Positions 22,851 through 35,555 of a stretch of DNA of 64,000 bases are shown piece by piece. The stretch is from Schistosoma haematobium. Its lineage: Eukaryota; Platyhelminthes; Trematoda; Strigeidida; Schistosomatidae. Location of the stretch: positions 84,516,569 to 84,580,568 of the forward strand of contig NC_067195.1 of NCBI RefSeq assembly GCF_000699445.3, read 5' to 3'. The translations under genes and the position numbers were made by a program. Position 1 is the first letter of the stretch. The number at the start of each line of letters is the position of its first letter. The notes under the pieces were generated by a model. The model had not been told where the DNA came from and did no database searches. It saw only the letters and a list, made by a program, of their open reading frames with translations.

Positions 22851-24339
22851 TGCTAAAACAATTCATTTTTTCATTTCATGCTGATTCCTGATGTTCCGTA
22901 TCAAAAATTTTTTTGAATAAGTCCTGCATAGACTCTCTTTAATACATTTTGAGACTTTATTTACCAAAAATTCAAGCATAATTCTTGTATATTTAAGAGG
23001 CTGACCAATAGAATACATTGATAAGGGGTTGTAGGATTTATATCACCAACTGAACTCATCTATTTTAGAAATGCTAAATAAACGACGTTTGTTATATTTA
23101 TTTCAAAAGTCACACGAATTGATTACAACTGCTGCGAAAAAAGTGGGGCTCATCCTATCAACAGTTAAGAGCTAACTCAGTTTAAATAAATTATGGCAGC
23201 AAGCAAAAACGAAAACAGCTGGTGTGACAGTCTGATGTAGGAACTGTTTTACAAACAGAGTAGTCTGTCTAGGCACTCATGAGTGAATGATATTCCAAAG
23301 ACTCTTACTCACTCAACCAATAACAAGAGCTTAAAGTTTTGATTCGGAAGATGAGTGTTTCAGTGTAAATCTCATTCACTTTTACTCAACTCCTACAGTC
23401 TCTCTGGTCCGGAAATAGTTGTCACGGTGACTCATCAACCATTCAAACGACAAAGCAGTTGTCAGTTATACATAGTCCTTATCCACTAAAGTTACGCACA
23501 TCTATGGATAGTAAAAAATTCAGGCTATTAGAGTTACATTATTACTCCATAAGTGTTTTTAACTTAGCATATGCGGTTAGGGTTCGAGTCCAAATTTGGA
23601 ATTGAAACGATAAACTTCAGGGTTAGTCTGTCTTATCAAATAATATCAGGTTGATGTGTAATGAATCTATAAACGATTCAGAATACATTTTGCAACAATA
23701 AATGATATAAGTTACTTATAAATTGTACATACATTTACAGCACATTCGCCTGATGTCATCAATGGACTTCATGATACCATCTCGACTGAAAAAAGCTCGT
23801 CTTCCAAATCACACTACTAAAATATTTATCAGGAAAATCTATCATTACAGTTTACCAATGAGTCAGTTATTGAGGGAGGTGTGTTTAGTTAGTGGGGATT
23901 TAATACTTCTAACTCAATAGTTACTGGGCTAGCATGTCACAAATCGGCTTTCCTTATTAACACAAATGACCAACCTTCCGACCTCATTTCATCAGTATAA
24001 TGTGTATTATGATCAATAACAGTGTGTGTTGATAAACAGAGGCAGCTGGCTCTGTAAGCCTCCGGCATTAAAATTGACCTGATTAGTTTAGCTCTATATG
24101 ATACCAGATGAAAACACTACGTAAGACGACAATCGGAGAACAGAATCACTAGATTCTGCTTATCCTCTTCAAATGTATACGCATATTTTGATAGAACATT
24201 TGGATTGCCAAGCATTTGTTTGTTCACTTGGTCGTTTTTACACACGCAGCTTTTCTGTAATTACCACAGGCCAGTAGCGACTTTGGTGGTAGTTTAAAAA
24301 TAAGGCCAACCATGCAAAGAAACTTTCTAACAGATACTG
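22851..24339. other. intergenic sequence, unrecognised
   Basis: No supported gene or repeat. Confidence 0.35.
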
Positions 24340-27015
24340 TCGTTTGTGGAAGTGGTAACTTACGTCTATCACCTCTCTTGGAGAACCATAGGCCACCCAT
24401 CAGTCTCTCCATCCATCCCTGTACTTGGCAATCTTCTCCAGTTGTTTCCAGTTGCTATTCATCCTTTACGTATCTGCTTCTATTTCCCGACGTAATGTGT
24501 TCTTTGGCCTTCCTTTTCTCTGCTTCCCTTCACGATTCCAAGTTAGGGGTTACCTCGTGATGCAGTTTGGTGGTTTCCGTAATGTACGTCCTATTCACAT
24601 CCAGAGTCTTTTTTCTAATATCCTCTTGAACCGGAAGCTGGTTTCTTCTCTCCCACAGAAGGCTGTTGCTGATGGTATCCGGCCAATGGGTGTTGAGGAT
24701 CTTGCGTAGACAATTATTTATAAATACTTGCACCTTCCTGATGATGGTTGAAGTAGTTTTCCACGTTTCAGCTCCGTACAATAGGACTGTCTTAACAGTT
24801 GTGTTGAAGGTTGTGTCTTATTATTGGTTGAAAGTTGTTTTGAGTTATATATGTTCTTCGACCGTAGGAATGCGGCCCTTGCTTTGCCAATCCTCGCCTT
24901 TACGTCTGTATCCAATCCTCCCTGTTCATTGATGATACTTCCCAGGTATGTGAGGGATTCTACATCTTCCAGAGTTTCGCTATCAGGTGTGATTTGATTG
25001 GTGTTCTCCGTGTTAAATTTGAAAATCTTGCATTTTCCTTTGTGTATGTTAAGGCCCACTGATGCAGAGGCTACTGCTACACTAGTTGTTTTCATCTGAA
25101 TTTATTCGTTTGTGTTGGATAGACGGGCCAGGCCGTATGCGAAGTCCAAATCCTCCAATTGATTCCGAGCTACCCATTTCATTCCGTACTTTCACTCAAA
25201 ATTTAAGGTTTTCAAAGTCCAGTCGACCACCAGAAGAAAGAGGAAGAGGGAGATTGGACAGCCTTGACTTTTTCCGGTCCCTACTTGAAACATATCAGTC
25301 AGTTGTCTTCCATACATGGCTTTAAACTCTATTGCGTCTTATGAATTCCGGATGATGTTGACGGTCTTTCCAGCTACATGCATCATAGTGTCGAAGACGT
25401 TTTCATAATGTTCTACTATCCACATTGTCGAACACCTTCTCGTAGTGCAGGAAGTTGATGTATAGAGACGAATTCCATTCAATTAATTGTTCGACGATGA
25501 TCCTTAGTGTCGCGATTTAGTCCGCGTACGGCCAATCCTTACGGAGGACAGCCTGTTGATCTAGAAGCTGGATGTTTACTGAGTCTTTTATCCTATTCGG
25601 TAGCACTTTGTTCAAAACCTGTCTGATGGCCATCCCGATTTCCTTGGCTGTTGATGGGGTGACATAATTTGGAAGGTCCATAGAAAGTGCTTCGATGTCC
25701 AGTGGATTCAGTGAAGCTGGTTTATTCAATAATTCCTCGTAGAATTTTACCCATCTGTTCCTCTGTTCCTGAATCTCAGTGATTGTCTTTCCTTGTTTGT
25801 CCTTGGTCTGCCTCTCTGGTTTACTATATTTCCCTGCTAGTTTCTTCGTTGTGTCATATAGCTGTCTCATACTTCCTTCCGTTGCAGCTTTTACCACTGT
25901 CGTTGCTAGATCTTTCACGCTTTTCTGCTTCTCTCGTATAATACCTTACTTCACTTGTTTGTTTACTTCAGTGCATTCAGCTTGTGCCTTGACTTGCTCC
26001 GTTCTTGTTCGGCTGTTGTTAATTTCTGTCTACTTGTTCTTGCTTTCTTAAATCTTCCCAGGGTTCGTTCTTTCAGTGTCCTCCCGAATTTTTTATTGAT
26101 ACAAATATGGTCTATCTGATTCTCCGTGGTGTGGTATGGAGAAGTCAATGTAGCTTAGTGAATGCGTTTGTGTGAGAACATTGTGCCGCTTATAATCGGT
26201 TTGTTGAATACATATAAGTTTGCAAATCTCTCACCATTTTCGTTTCTTTCTCCCAGTCCATGTTGTCGCATGACAAATTCATAAACCGGGCTGTCCATTC
26301 CTATTTTGGCGTTTAGATCTCCCATTAGGATGGTGACGTTCTTTCATGGGCACTTCGCTATGGCTGACTGCAGGCTCTCATAGAAGCGATTCTTATTGTC
26401 GTCGTTGCTATCATTGGTGTGTGCATAACACTAGATAATATTCGTCTTACTTCCCTCCTTTCTTGTTCAGAAGGATGCTTCGTTGATCCTGGATTCACGA
26501 GATTCTCATCCTATAGGTGCATTTCGTGCTTGTTTGAACAACATCAGAGCAACTACCTTAGTGTGTGGAGCAATTTCCTTTTCGTGACCGTTATACAACA
26601 GCATTTTTACCGTATCCAGCCTTTGTTATCCAGCTATGGTCCAGTTGGTTTCGCTTATTCCGAGTGTTGCCACGTTGTATGTGATCACTTCCGTTGCTAT
26701 TTTTCTGGTCCTGCCGGCTTCCTATATTATCTGGACGTTCCATGTACCTATAAAAATTGTTGCTCTGGTTGTTCAAACGTGCGTTGGCCTTGTAACTTCT
26801 GAAGAATTTCGGCTTCCATCCTGGGGCGTCATAATACATCCTTCAACTCCCAGGACAGAGTTAAAATGGTTTAATTTGCTCAATCTGGTTGCCCTTTTTA
26901 TGGCAAAACCTTTTTCAACGGCATGAGGTTGTCCACTTCATGCCCAATCCTCCTGCTTTGTGTGAGCTTGTGACCGGCAGTAACTCCAGGAGAGCTACAG
27001 GCGTTGTGGTAGTAG
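24340..27015 (-). mobile_element. decayed near-full-length RTE retrotransposon
   Basis: Minus orientation. From the 5' side (27015) it has the family leader (GCAGTAACTCC... and CATGCCCAATCCTCC), then endonuclease remnants, linker, RT and the C-terminal region down to 24340. The frame is broken many times. Segments such as KKLAGKYSKPERQTKDKQGK and NIHKGKCKIFKFNTENTNQI are recognisable against 40517-43700. The RT core (about 25100-25520) is shortened or heavily mutated. Confidence 0.7.
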
Positions 27016-28384
27016 AATTGCATAGGTAAATACTTACATACACCCATATGTCGTTTACCAATTTAAGCATCACTTATAGCCGTTAAGTAGTGTGCATTTT
27101 TATAAACCTTATTTTAGATTGACGAGTATTTGCGGTTCTGCTTTAAATTATGTTTATCCCTACTATCAACCCATCCGTCTTATTGTAATCGCCAGAAGTA
27201 ACTGATTTAAGTATGTTAACTATTAACACCCACTGTCTAATTTCCGCTGTAGTAGTCGCGTATGTAACAGTAACTAAGCCAAGGAGAATTCCATGGGCAC
27301 ATTCGAAAGTTTACATTTGGAATTTGAATCATGGCGTGCAAAAATTATCAGTTATCACAAAAACCACATTTATCTGGCAACCAGGGCCTTTCAGACGACT
27401 CAAAACGAACATAGCTGATGGCTTTTATCATTCTTTGATGTAGGCCACAATATTTTATGCTATCAATCCAAGTAAGTTTGAAGTTCATATAGGAATTCGA
27501 AATCCAATGCCTAACTTCATATTTTAGAACGTAAGTCTGGTTTGTGAAACAAACTTTTCAAACGCAAAATAACTACTCCTACTCTTCTCAAAGTAGCTTC
27601 AATATACAGAGCTGAAAAACAGTACATTTTGCAATCAAAGTTTATGTGCTATTCTTCACTTCAAACCTTTACTGAACTGTTTGAATTTCACTTTGATGAA
27701 CTATTAAATACTAGCTTCTGCACATAATTCAGCAATACTAAACTGCCGTCATATATGCCTGCACAAACGTACGTTCTCAGGATGCTTTTGAAAATAGCCT
27801 GTATGTATGAAGAAAATAATAAGCTCTGTTCCTTAGTAAAGTGAAAAGGATTCGGATAGGTTAGAGGTGTACGACACCAGTGTCCAAATCTATAATATAA
27901 TGTTCCCGGAGTCACTTAAAAAGGTAGGCAATAATGGTTGGTAAAAACACTTCATTCTGTTGTATGCGGAGGTAACTGAACGTTTAACTTCTGAGGGAGA
28001 GGAAGTGTGTTTGGTAATCAGTTAAAATATCATCTAGTATGGCTGATTGATTGTTTTTAGCTAGTAGTGTTTCCATTTGATAATTGAAAGTGTTCAAATT
28101 AACATGCTTACTGAGAATCCCCGAAATAATGCCATTTAAGGCAGGTAGAACTAGATGAGCAAAGATGAATGTATTATGCTTGTAGTTGGTAATAAGCAGG
28201 TAGTGAAGTACAAAGGAATCATTAGTTCGTACCAATAAAAAAATTATGTAAACCCAAAAGATATGACCAGGGCTGTATCGAAAGAAACACTAAATTCCAA
28301 GTAACACAAAGTATATACCTCAGATACTCAGGATTTGACAATGCTCTTGTCCGCAATGCCTTTAAAATCAAACGATACCAACCC
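27016..28384. other. intergenic sequence, unrecognised
   Basis: No supported gene. Short open frames have no recognisable motifs. Confidence 0.35.
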
Positions 28385-28570
28385 AATCAATTCGGAAGTC
28401 AAAAATGAATGAGTTAGAAGATATATTTGGGAGGTTGTCGATAAGTTGATAAGCGTTTGGTGTAAGCTGATTAGTAAATGTGAGAGACTCGTAGCACGGC
28501 CTACAAACTCGTGATCTTGTGACAATGCGTGACCGAGCGTCCTCATCCAGGGTGTGTCCAGTAAAACTAC
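28385..28570 (-). repeat. dispersed repeat shared with 20925-21117
   Basis: The inverse complement shares GCTCGGTCACGCA, AGATCACGAGT and CCGTGCT with 20925-21117. Not assigned to a family. Confidence 0.45.
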
Positions 28571-29980
28571 TGAGGTCACAATCAGTGTCGAAGACTTTCA
28601 GGACTATTCGTTTTGGAGATTTATTTACCGCTACACTTTTTTCTAATAACAAGACAATAAAGACTCAAGTCTGTAACAATAATTTAATGTACACCAAACT
28701 AGGTTTTTGTGAAGTTGTGCTGACATCCGTTTCTTTTTTTCTAGATATCCCACAGACTCAACGAATGCATTCAGAATGCTAGCTAGCACTGACTAGTGAG
28801 AGTTTTAAAAGGATTGATGAAAGTGTTCTACTGTCATTAATTTCCAGGTCAAACTCACCACAATATTTCAAGAAAATATCGTAACAATTATGATGGTATT
28901 ACTCATAATTTATCACTTGCTTAAGGACTATCTTAATATAACCTTAACCGGAAAATTATTTTACTTGCCCATAATATCCTTATAGTGTTCCAAAAAGAGA
29001 AGGATATTGAGTGCTAATTCAGCTATCGGTACTTTAACCATAACTTCTATAAAAATAACTCCTGTGAGCTTATCCTAGCTCTCAGTTATACATTAAAAAT
29101 TCAAATACTTTTTGACTCCTGAACCATTCTCACTTTCCTAACAACTCATTCCACCTTCACCCTCACATGAGGTGATATATATTTAAATAAACCAGTCTCT
29201 TTAGTTAACATACTTCGAAGGCATACAATGCTATTATAGTCTGTAATGATTCACCTGTATCTTCATATACATATATTCATTTTTGTGCAAATGCATGTTT
29301 GATTGGTTGCATGTGACAGCTTATGCATATATTTCTTTTACTAGCTGAAATATTGCTTAAAACGCTCGATGATTTATTTACACGCCCCTATATATCGACT
29401 TCTTAGACTACATCAAACAACTTGTCTCTTGCATTATGTACTTGCTAGTCACTTGATTCGAGCTATGTTTAAAATAAGTTGTTGCCGCAACTTCGTTTTG
29501 CCTTCTGGAAATTTTACAACACCGGAAATTGCAGTAATAATGGTTCTCAGGTTGATTTATGTATGAAGATATTCCACAACAAAATGTTCTATTCATAAGG
29601 TCTTATACCCTTCAGTAAATGTGTCTCTTTTATTCGTGTGCGTCTCAGCTTTATACTTATATATATTGTATTTGGTTGTGCGTATCTGTATACTTCTTAT
29701 ATTATTCAGCTCATGTTTCCTTAGCCATACTATTTATTTTCTATTTTGAGTTTGATTAAAGCTCGTAACGAGTAATGTTCTGAGTAGGTACGTTTATGCT
29801 TATCTAGTTCATGTTTATTATTTTCTGTCCGTATTTGACTTATATTATTTCGTTATTTACACAAGTGATTAGGTTGACGAATGCATGAAAAATTAATTAT
29901 TATAATTGTTCGTTCTGTAGCACATAACTAAATACATTATAAACCATAAAGGCCGAACAATTGAATACAGTCCTTGATGT
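28571..29980. other. A+T-rich intergenic sequence
   Basis: No gene or repeat recognised. Confidence 0.35.
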
Positions 29981-30292
29981 GATCATGAGCTAATGAATGT
30001 CAGACCACCATTAGAAACCTGGAAACACTAGACGACCTTTTCGTTCCAGTGCGGGACTCCTCAGCAGTGCACAGCCATGATCCCACACGCGAGGTTTGAA
30101 CCCAGAACACTCGGTCTCGCATCTGAACCTCGAGACCACTGAGCCGGTATCCAACGGTGTTAATGTTCCATACTAGGACGAAATGGCCGTCCAGTGATTC
30201 CAGGTTTTCAATGATGGTAGAACATTCATCAGTTCATGATCTCAAGCAAAAACCCAACAATCTCCACAACCCCATACTGATAATAAAATATA
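29981..30292 (-). mobile_element. foldback hammerhead element, copy 4
   Basis: Arms 29981-30023 and 30200-30243 are inverted copies (GATCATGA...). Minus-strand order: 5' extension (30292-30244), arm, A-box-like CTCAGTGGTCTCG, B-box-like GGGTTCAAACCTC, hammerhead, arm. The 5' side also holds a second half-copy of the GGACGAAATGGCCGTCCAG segment (30175-30194). Confidence 0.7.
30025..30070 (-). ncRNA. hammerhead ribozyme, mildly diverged
   Basis: Minus strand: stem I GCACUG paired with UAGUGU (weakened), core CUGAGGA, stem II GUCC-type, GAA, then AAGGUCGUC in place of ACGGCCGUC. Core bases are kept, but stem III is weakened. Confidence 0.55.
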
Positions 30293-31215
30293 AATTTCCT
30301 ATTTAATCCCGTATATTATACTTGGGCTAATTCCGTAAGGCAACAGTGGTAATAAATGCCAAATGTGAATTAAGACGGAAGAATTTCATTTCAGACATTC
30401 ATGCTTAAACAGTAAGAAGACATGAGATGAAAATAGAAGAATGAAAACAAGCCTACTCAGCGAATAACAGATGACTCATACTTTACATAGAAATGAATAA
30501 TGCATAATTAGCTGATAACTAGTTACTTTATGGATGACAAACATAAAACAAACACGTAAAAGCGCACATGACTTAGTTAACAAAGTCACAGATTACGAAG
30601 TACTTCAAAAGGATTTAAGATACATGACTAGACTAAAATGAATCATTCAATCTCTAAACGAAATAGACTATCTGGAGGTGTGGTGGAAGCTGCTATAATT
30701 CCCCGTCGATATCAGTTGTAGTCAATTAAAACTCACTAAACTTTTTTAACTTTAGATAAACATTTTAAGTGCGTTTATTTATAGGTTGCACGTTTATATA
30801 TGTTGTTACTATACGAATGATATGATTGCTTTTTTCTTTTCAAGCAAAACAAAAAAAATTAACATTTTAAAACTTTCTCTGAACTGTAGATTTATTACTT
30901 AAATTCTGTTGTAAAGCTTGAAAGAAATCTAAAGTACAAAAGTTTGGTGATCTTACTCATTGCTTATTACCATTCTAACAAAGTATATTTTAATGGTTTT
31001 TCTTTGAAAACATGAAAATGTTAAGGCAAATCAAAAAGCTTATAGAGTCACATTTCTTTATCTAAAATAAAATTCATAATTAAGCCTAGTTAATTTTTGT
31101 TCAAATTATTAAACACAATTTCACTAAAGAAAGTTAGATATAAGATGTATGACAATTTTCAATGATTTAAACATCTATTTATTGAAAGTTAACGGAAACT
31201 ATTATTTCCACCTCC
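30293..31215. other. A+T-rich intergenic sequence
   Basis: No supported gene. Confidence 0.35.
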
Positions 31216-31229
31216 AGTTATCCTAGAAG
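31216..31229 (+). repeat. target-site duplication (left) of RTE insertion
   Basis: AGTTATCCTAGAAG, identical to 32010-32023. Confidence 0.85.
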
Positions 31230-32009
31230 CAGATGATCTGGCCCTCCTATCGCGATCGCAACAAAAAATGCAGGAGAAAACGACCAGTGTAGCAGTAGCC
31301 TCAGCAGCACTAGGTCTCAACATACACAAAGGGAAAATAAAGATACTCCGATACAACACAGCATGCACCAATCCAGTCACAATTGACCGAGAAGATTTGG
31401 AAGATGTAAAGACCTTTACATATGTGGGCAGCATCATTGATGAACACGGTGGATCTGATGCAGATGTGAAAGCGCGGATCGGAAAAGCAAGAGCAGCATA
31501 TTCACAACTGAACAACATCTGGAACTCAAAACAACTGTCAACCAACACCAAGGTCAGAAATTTCAGTACAAATGTCAAGACAGTTCTACTGTCTACTGGG
31601 GCGGCAACCTGGAGAACTACGAAATCCGTCATCCAGAAGATACAAGTGCTTAGTAACAGTTGTCTACGCAAAATACTTCGAATCCGTTGGCCAGACACGA
31701 TCAGCAACAACCTATTGTGGGAGAGAACAAACTAGATCTCAGTGGAGGAATAGATCAGGAAGAAGCGCTGGAAGTGGATAGGACACACATTGACGAAAGC
31801 ACCGAACTGCGTCACAGGACGAGCCCTCACATGGAATCCTGAAGTCCAAAGGCAAAGAGGAAGACCAAAGAACACATTACGCCGGGAAACGGAGATAGAC
31901 ATGAGAAAAATGAACAAGAATTGGATGGAACTGGAAAGGAAAGCTGAGGACAGAGTGGGTTGTAGAATGCTGGTCGTCTGTCTATGCTCCGTTAGGAGTA
32001 ACAGGCGTA
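31230..32009 (+). mobile_element. young 5'-truncated RTE insertion
   Basis: 780 bp ending ACAGGCGTAA, flanked by a perfect 14-bp target duplication. It starts inside the RT active-site codon run ([10 protein letters not shown]) and runs through the C-terminal region to the 3' end. One frame is open from 31268 to 31735 and ends at ERTN followed by TAG, with a second TAG a few codons on; the same frame then continues to [10 protein letters not shown]. Very similar to the copy at 37868-39990, including both stop codons. Confidence 0.9.
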
Positions 32010-32023
32010 AGTTATCCTAGAAG
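32010..32023 (+). repeat. target-site duplication (right) of RTE insertion
   Basis: AGTTATCCTAGAAG, identical to 31216-31229. Confidence 0.85.
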
Positions 32024-32780
32024 TGGAAATTCATCATGAAACTTCATATCATTCATGATTTATTAATTCCTATGATTTATCCAGTGTTATTTTCTCACAG
32101 TAAGAAACTAAAAACCTAATTTGTTTTATACGGATATAGCCCATATAAACTATAAGAATTTTCTCAAAAATGTTGTGTTTAGAAGGTGATATTAGATTTA
32201 TTTAAGTAGTATTTGGAGATCCCTATCTTGTGAGTATGTAGTTTTTATCGTGTATAAATATAAATTGAAAGACTATTTAAATCTATGCAAAATTGAATCT
32301 CTCTTACTCTCTAACTTTAGAATCCTCGATTGTGTCCACTTAATAACCTACATGGATCAAGCTGAGAAATTGTTATCACAATATGAGTATCAGATCATTC
32401 AAACAGTACGCTAATGTACAATTCATTGTTTGGAATGGAAATCATTCGGTGCTGTTATTATTTGACTATCTCACTCATTACTGATTCAATTTCACAGAAA
32501 TTTGAAAAAGCAATCAACTGGTAACTGATTTTGAAAAAACTTTCAGCTTTATCTAAACTGAATAACATGATATCGAAAATGCAGGGATTCAAACAATAAG
32601 TTTATATATAAATTGAATAATTTGTAACGTATGAAAGATACTAGACGTAAATGTTTAGTAAGTAAAACAACGTACACGTCTAAATACAAACTGATAAAAT
32701 ACAATTATTGAAATAAATTGGTTGCATTAAGAGAACAGGTTCATCATTCGATAAGTTAGTCAGTAATTTAAAGTATTGTA
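32024..32780. other. 3' flank of the LAMP-family gene
   Basis: A+T-rich. Should hold the 3' UTR and poly(A) site of the gene ending at 32781. No single signal is convincing. Confidence 0.35.
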
Positions 32781-32926
32781 TTATCTATAATGATCAACTC
32801 CAACTACTTGAGTTTCATCATTGCTTAAGCACAAGACGAATATCATGACCACAGCCATAATGAAGATAGATATACTCACAATGATGTATGTCAAACTTTC
32901 TTTATCATCACTGGAACAATGTGATT
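32781..32926 (-). CDS. LAMP-family gene, terminal exon (fourth Cys, membrane helix, tail)
   Basis: Acceptor TTAAATAG. Encodes [12 protein letters not shown], a hydrophobic helix of about 20 residues, then the tail [15 protein letters not shown] and TAA. The phase fits exon 6 exactly. The tail lacks the C-terminal GYXX-hydrophobic signal of classic LAMPs. Confidence 0.8.
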
Positions 32927-35523
32927 CTATTTAATAGTGAAGACATGAAACGTAAAACTGAATTTAAAAATTAAAATACCGTTTACTTGTATTAAATTTC
33001 GCATGGTTTTCAAGATATTGTTCGTAAAAGATTACATCACAGAACACTGCATTACTCAATTCATATGTATGGGTGAACAAACAAACACAGAGAGGAGTGA
33101 TAGAACGTTCCTACGACTAAAAAAAGCTTTGGTAGTCAGAAAACTCATACTACCTTTATGACCGTGGATACAGATTGTTCTAACATTGATTCTACCTTGG
33201 TTCTCTATTCTTAGTCACAGAGTGACTACAACTAATATTTTCCATACCATCTTATACATTTCCATTATTCGTTTCCAATCACTACTTTGTTTATTAAATG
33301 TATATTTAATCTGAGGTCATTGTTTTTATACATAAATGCCATATCAAGTACACATGTGGCCAAACTTTCAAATTTATGACACAGATATGTCACATTATTG
33401 TAGATCAACCCTATCTTATTATTACACTATAGAAAAGAGATTATTGGAAAACTATCGATAAAGAGCGCTTTTAGATTATTTTTCACAATTAAAACTAACC
33501 TTTGCCAACGTAACTAGTTCCAGGACTTTCCCGAAAGGCTTCGACTTCAAGACTTTTGAATATTAAGCGTACTGTACTATAATTTCGGTCCGAAGGGTGA
33601 AGTTCAATTTTTATTGTTTTAGTACAATTGTAATATTGATCTTTTTGAACAGAAAATACTTGATCGCTTGATGATGAATAAATTTCCTCTAAAGGAGCAA
33701 ACGTATAATAAAAATTTAGAAGGTCAATGAGTTATAAAGTCAAGACGTTAATTGTTAAGATTGAGTAAACTGAAAGCACCAATCGGATTTTCTAAATAAC
33801 GGTTACTAAATGATGGTTGGCTACTTGCTTTTCTACGGATGTCTTGGAGTTAGGATAGCGATTTATGCTAAGTAGAGTAAATTATATATCAATTGTGGCA
33901 GATAACCTCTAGCAACAGGAGATAAAAGTTTATTTTTGGAGAACTGACTTAAACTGTAAAGACTAATCACTGGATTAAATAAACTCAGTGGCAGAGCTTA
34001 ATGTGATGGTCGTAAAGTGCGGACGTTCTAGCTTCAATCAAATATTTAACAGAAGACATTAATTATACAGTATTCATAAAGTAGACTAAATCAATTGTAT
34101 TGTGTTTTTAAATTTTTAAATGAGATAGGAAAATCTTAGACCTGCTTTTGAGTCATTTCTAAGATTATCGATTAGGACAATTATGATTTGGATAATGACG
34201 TAAGGGATCGATACCAGGTACTGATTTGATGTAAAAGAGTTTAATGAGGTAACTTGTTGTATCATATTTAGTTCATCTTACATCTTCAGAAGTTCATATG
34301 TTCAAACACAATTAAAATGAGTAGAATGTATGAGAATACAAAAAAATTATTTTACAATGATAACTGTACGACAGCTTTTGCGATTAATGTATTTCTGGTA
34401 TTTTTGATAATCGACAACGTGAATGAACAATTCAGTTTCAGTTTTAGTTTGGGAAGGACAGGAGGCCTGATGGCCTGTGTTAGTGAATGAACAATTCATC
34501 ATTTTTTAAAATTAATTCTTATATGGTGAACAGAATTGATTCATTTTAACTTTCCAAGAAAAGATATCATAGTTTTATCATTATGGCGGCTGTGAAAATT
34601 ACTGACACACTGTTGGGTTATTGATCATGAACCGATCTAAGTTAGATAATTGTTTGAAACCTAGAGGCCCTGAACTGTTGGTTCATCGTAGTATAGGACT
34701 TCGCAGGGGCGTACATCCGCCAGTGGAGTTTAATCTTTTTGGGTATGAGAAAGGTACCAGCTGAATACAATGGATACTGCTCGCACAATATCGCGATTGA
34801 CTAAAGTATGGCATGTACACCGATGGATACTGGCCCAGTGGTCTAGAAGTTAAAATGGGAATTTCCACTATGTTGTAAAATTATTTAAAACAAGTAAGTA
34901 TTTTGTAGTAACAAAAGCTTTAACTCTTCTGATGTACTTCATAGTAAGCAGATGACTGTGCTGATAATATATACCTTTGACGTTTAAAGCGATGAGTATT
35001 GAGCTTGAATTATAGTAAGAATATCAATTCTACTATAAGTATATCAAACTAAAAAATTGAAATATAATGAAACAAATGCTGCATATTGTTGTGACTTTAG
35101 GCTCGGCTAGTTATCATGTAATTTATTCGCCAATCGGAATACGACTTATTCACTCTTAGTACTGTGCTAAATCAATGACGTTCGAACGGTATGAGCAGCC
35201 TAGCGACCTTATTGGTCCTTTGTTCGCCTAACCCGTCCATTTGAGTTCAGAACACCAACAACAGCTTCCACTATGCGAATCATTTATTTCAAACATACTT
35301 GGTTTATATACCAGCCAAACAAACCGCATCACTTCATAAAATATAACATTTATACAAAATCAAGTGAAAATGTGGCTGAGAACGTGGGAGACTATAATCA
35401 ATAAACTGAACATAACTTAAGAACAGTAAATCGTATAATAATGATCTATAGGTTGAAATGAAGCTTATAATAAGAGGAATATAGATGTACATAATCTAGT
35501 TACTAAACGGTTATACAATAAGA

Positions 35524-35555
<32 letters not shown>

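Noticed and set aside
23723..23920. Possible plus-strand exon preceded by TTTACAG
   Set aside because: No donor in phase, no recognisable motif and no neighbouring exons.
31189..31710. Long minus-strand frame across 31189-31710 (and similar ones at 38188-38823, 40504-41331, 51772-52368)
   Set aside because: Antisense shadows of the RTE C-terminal coding region; the sense frames carry the recognised motifs.
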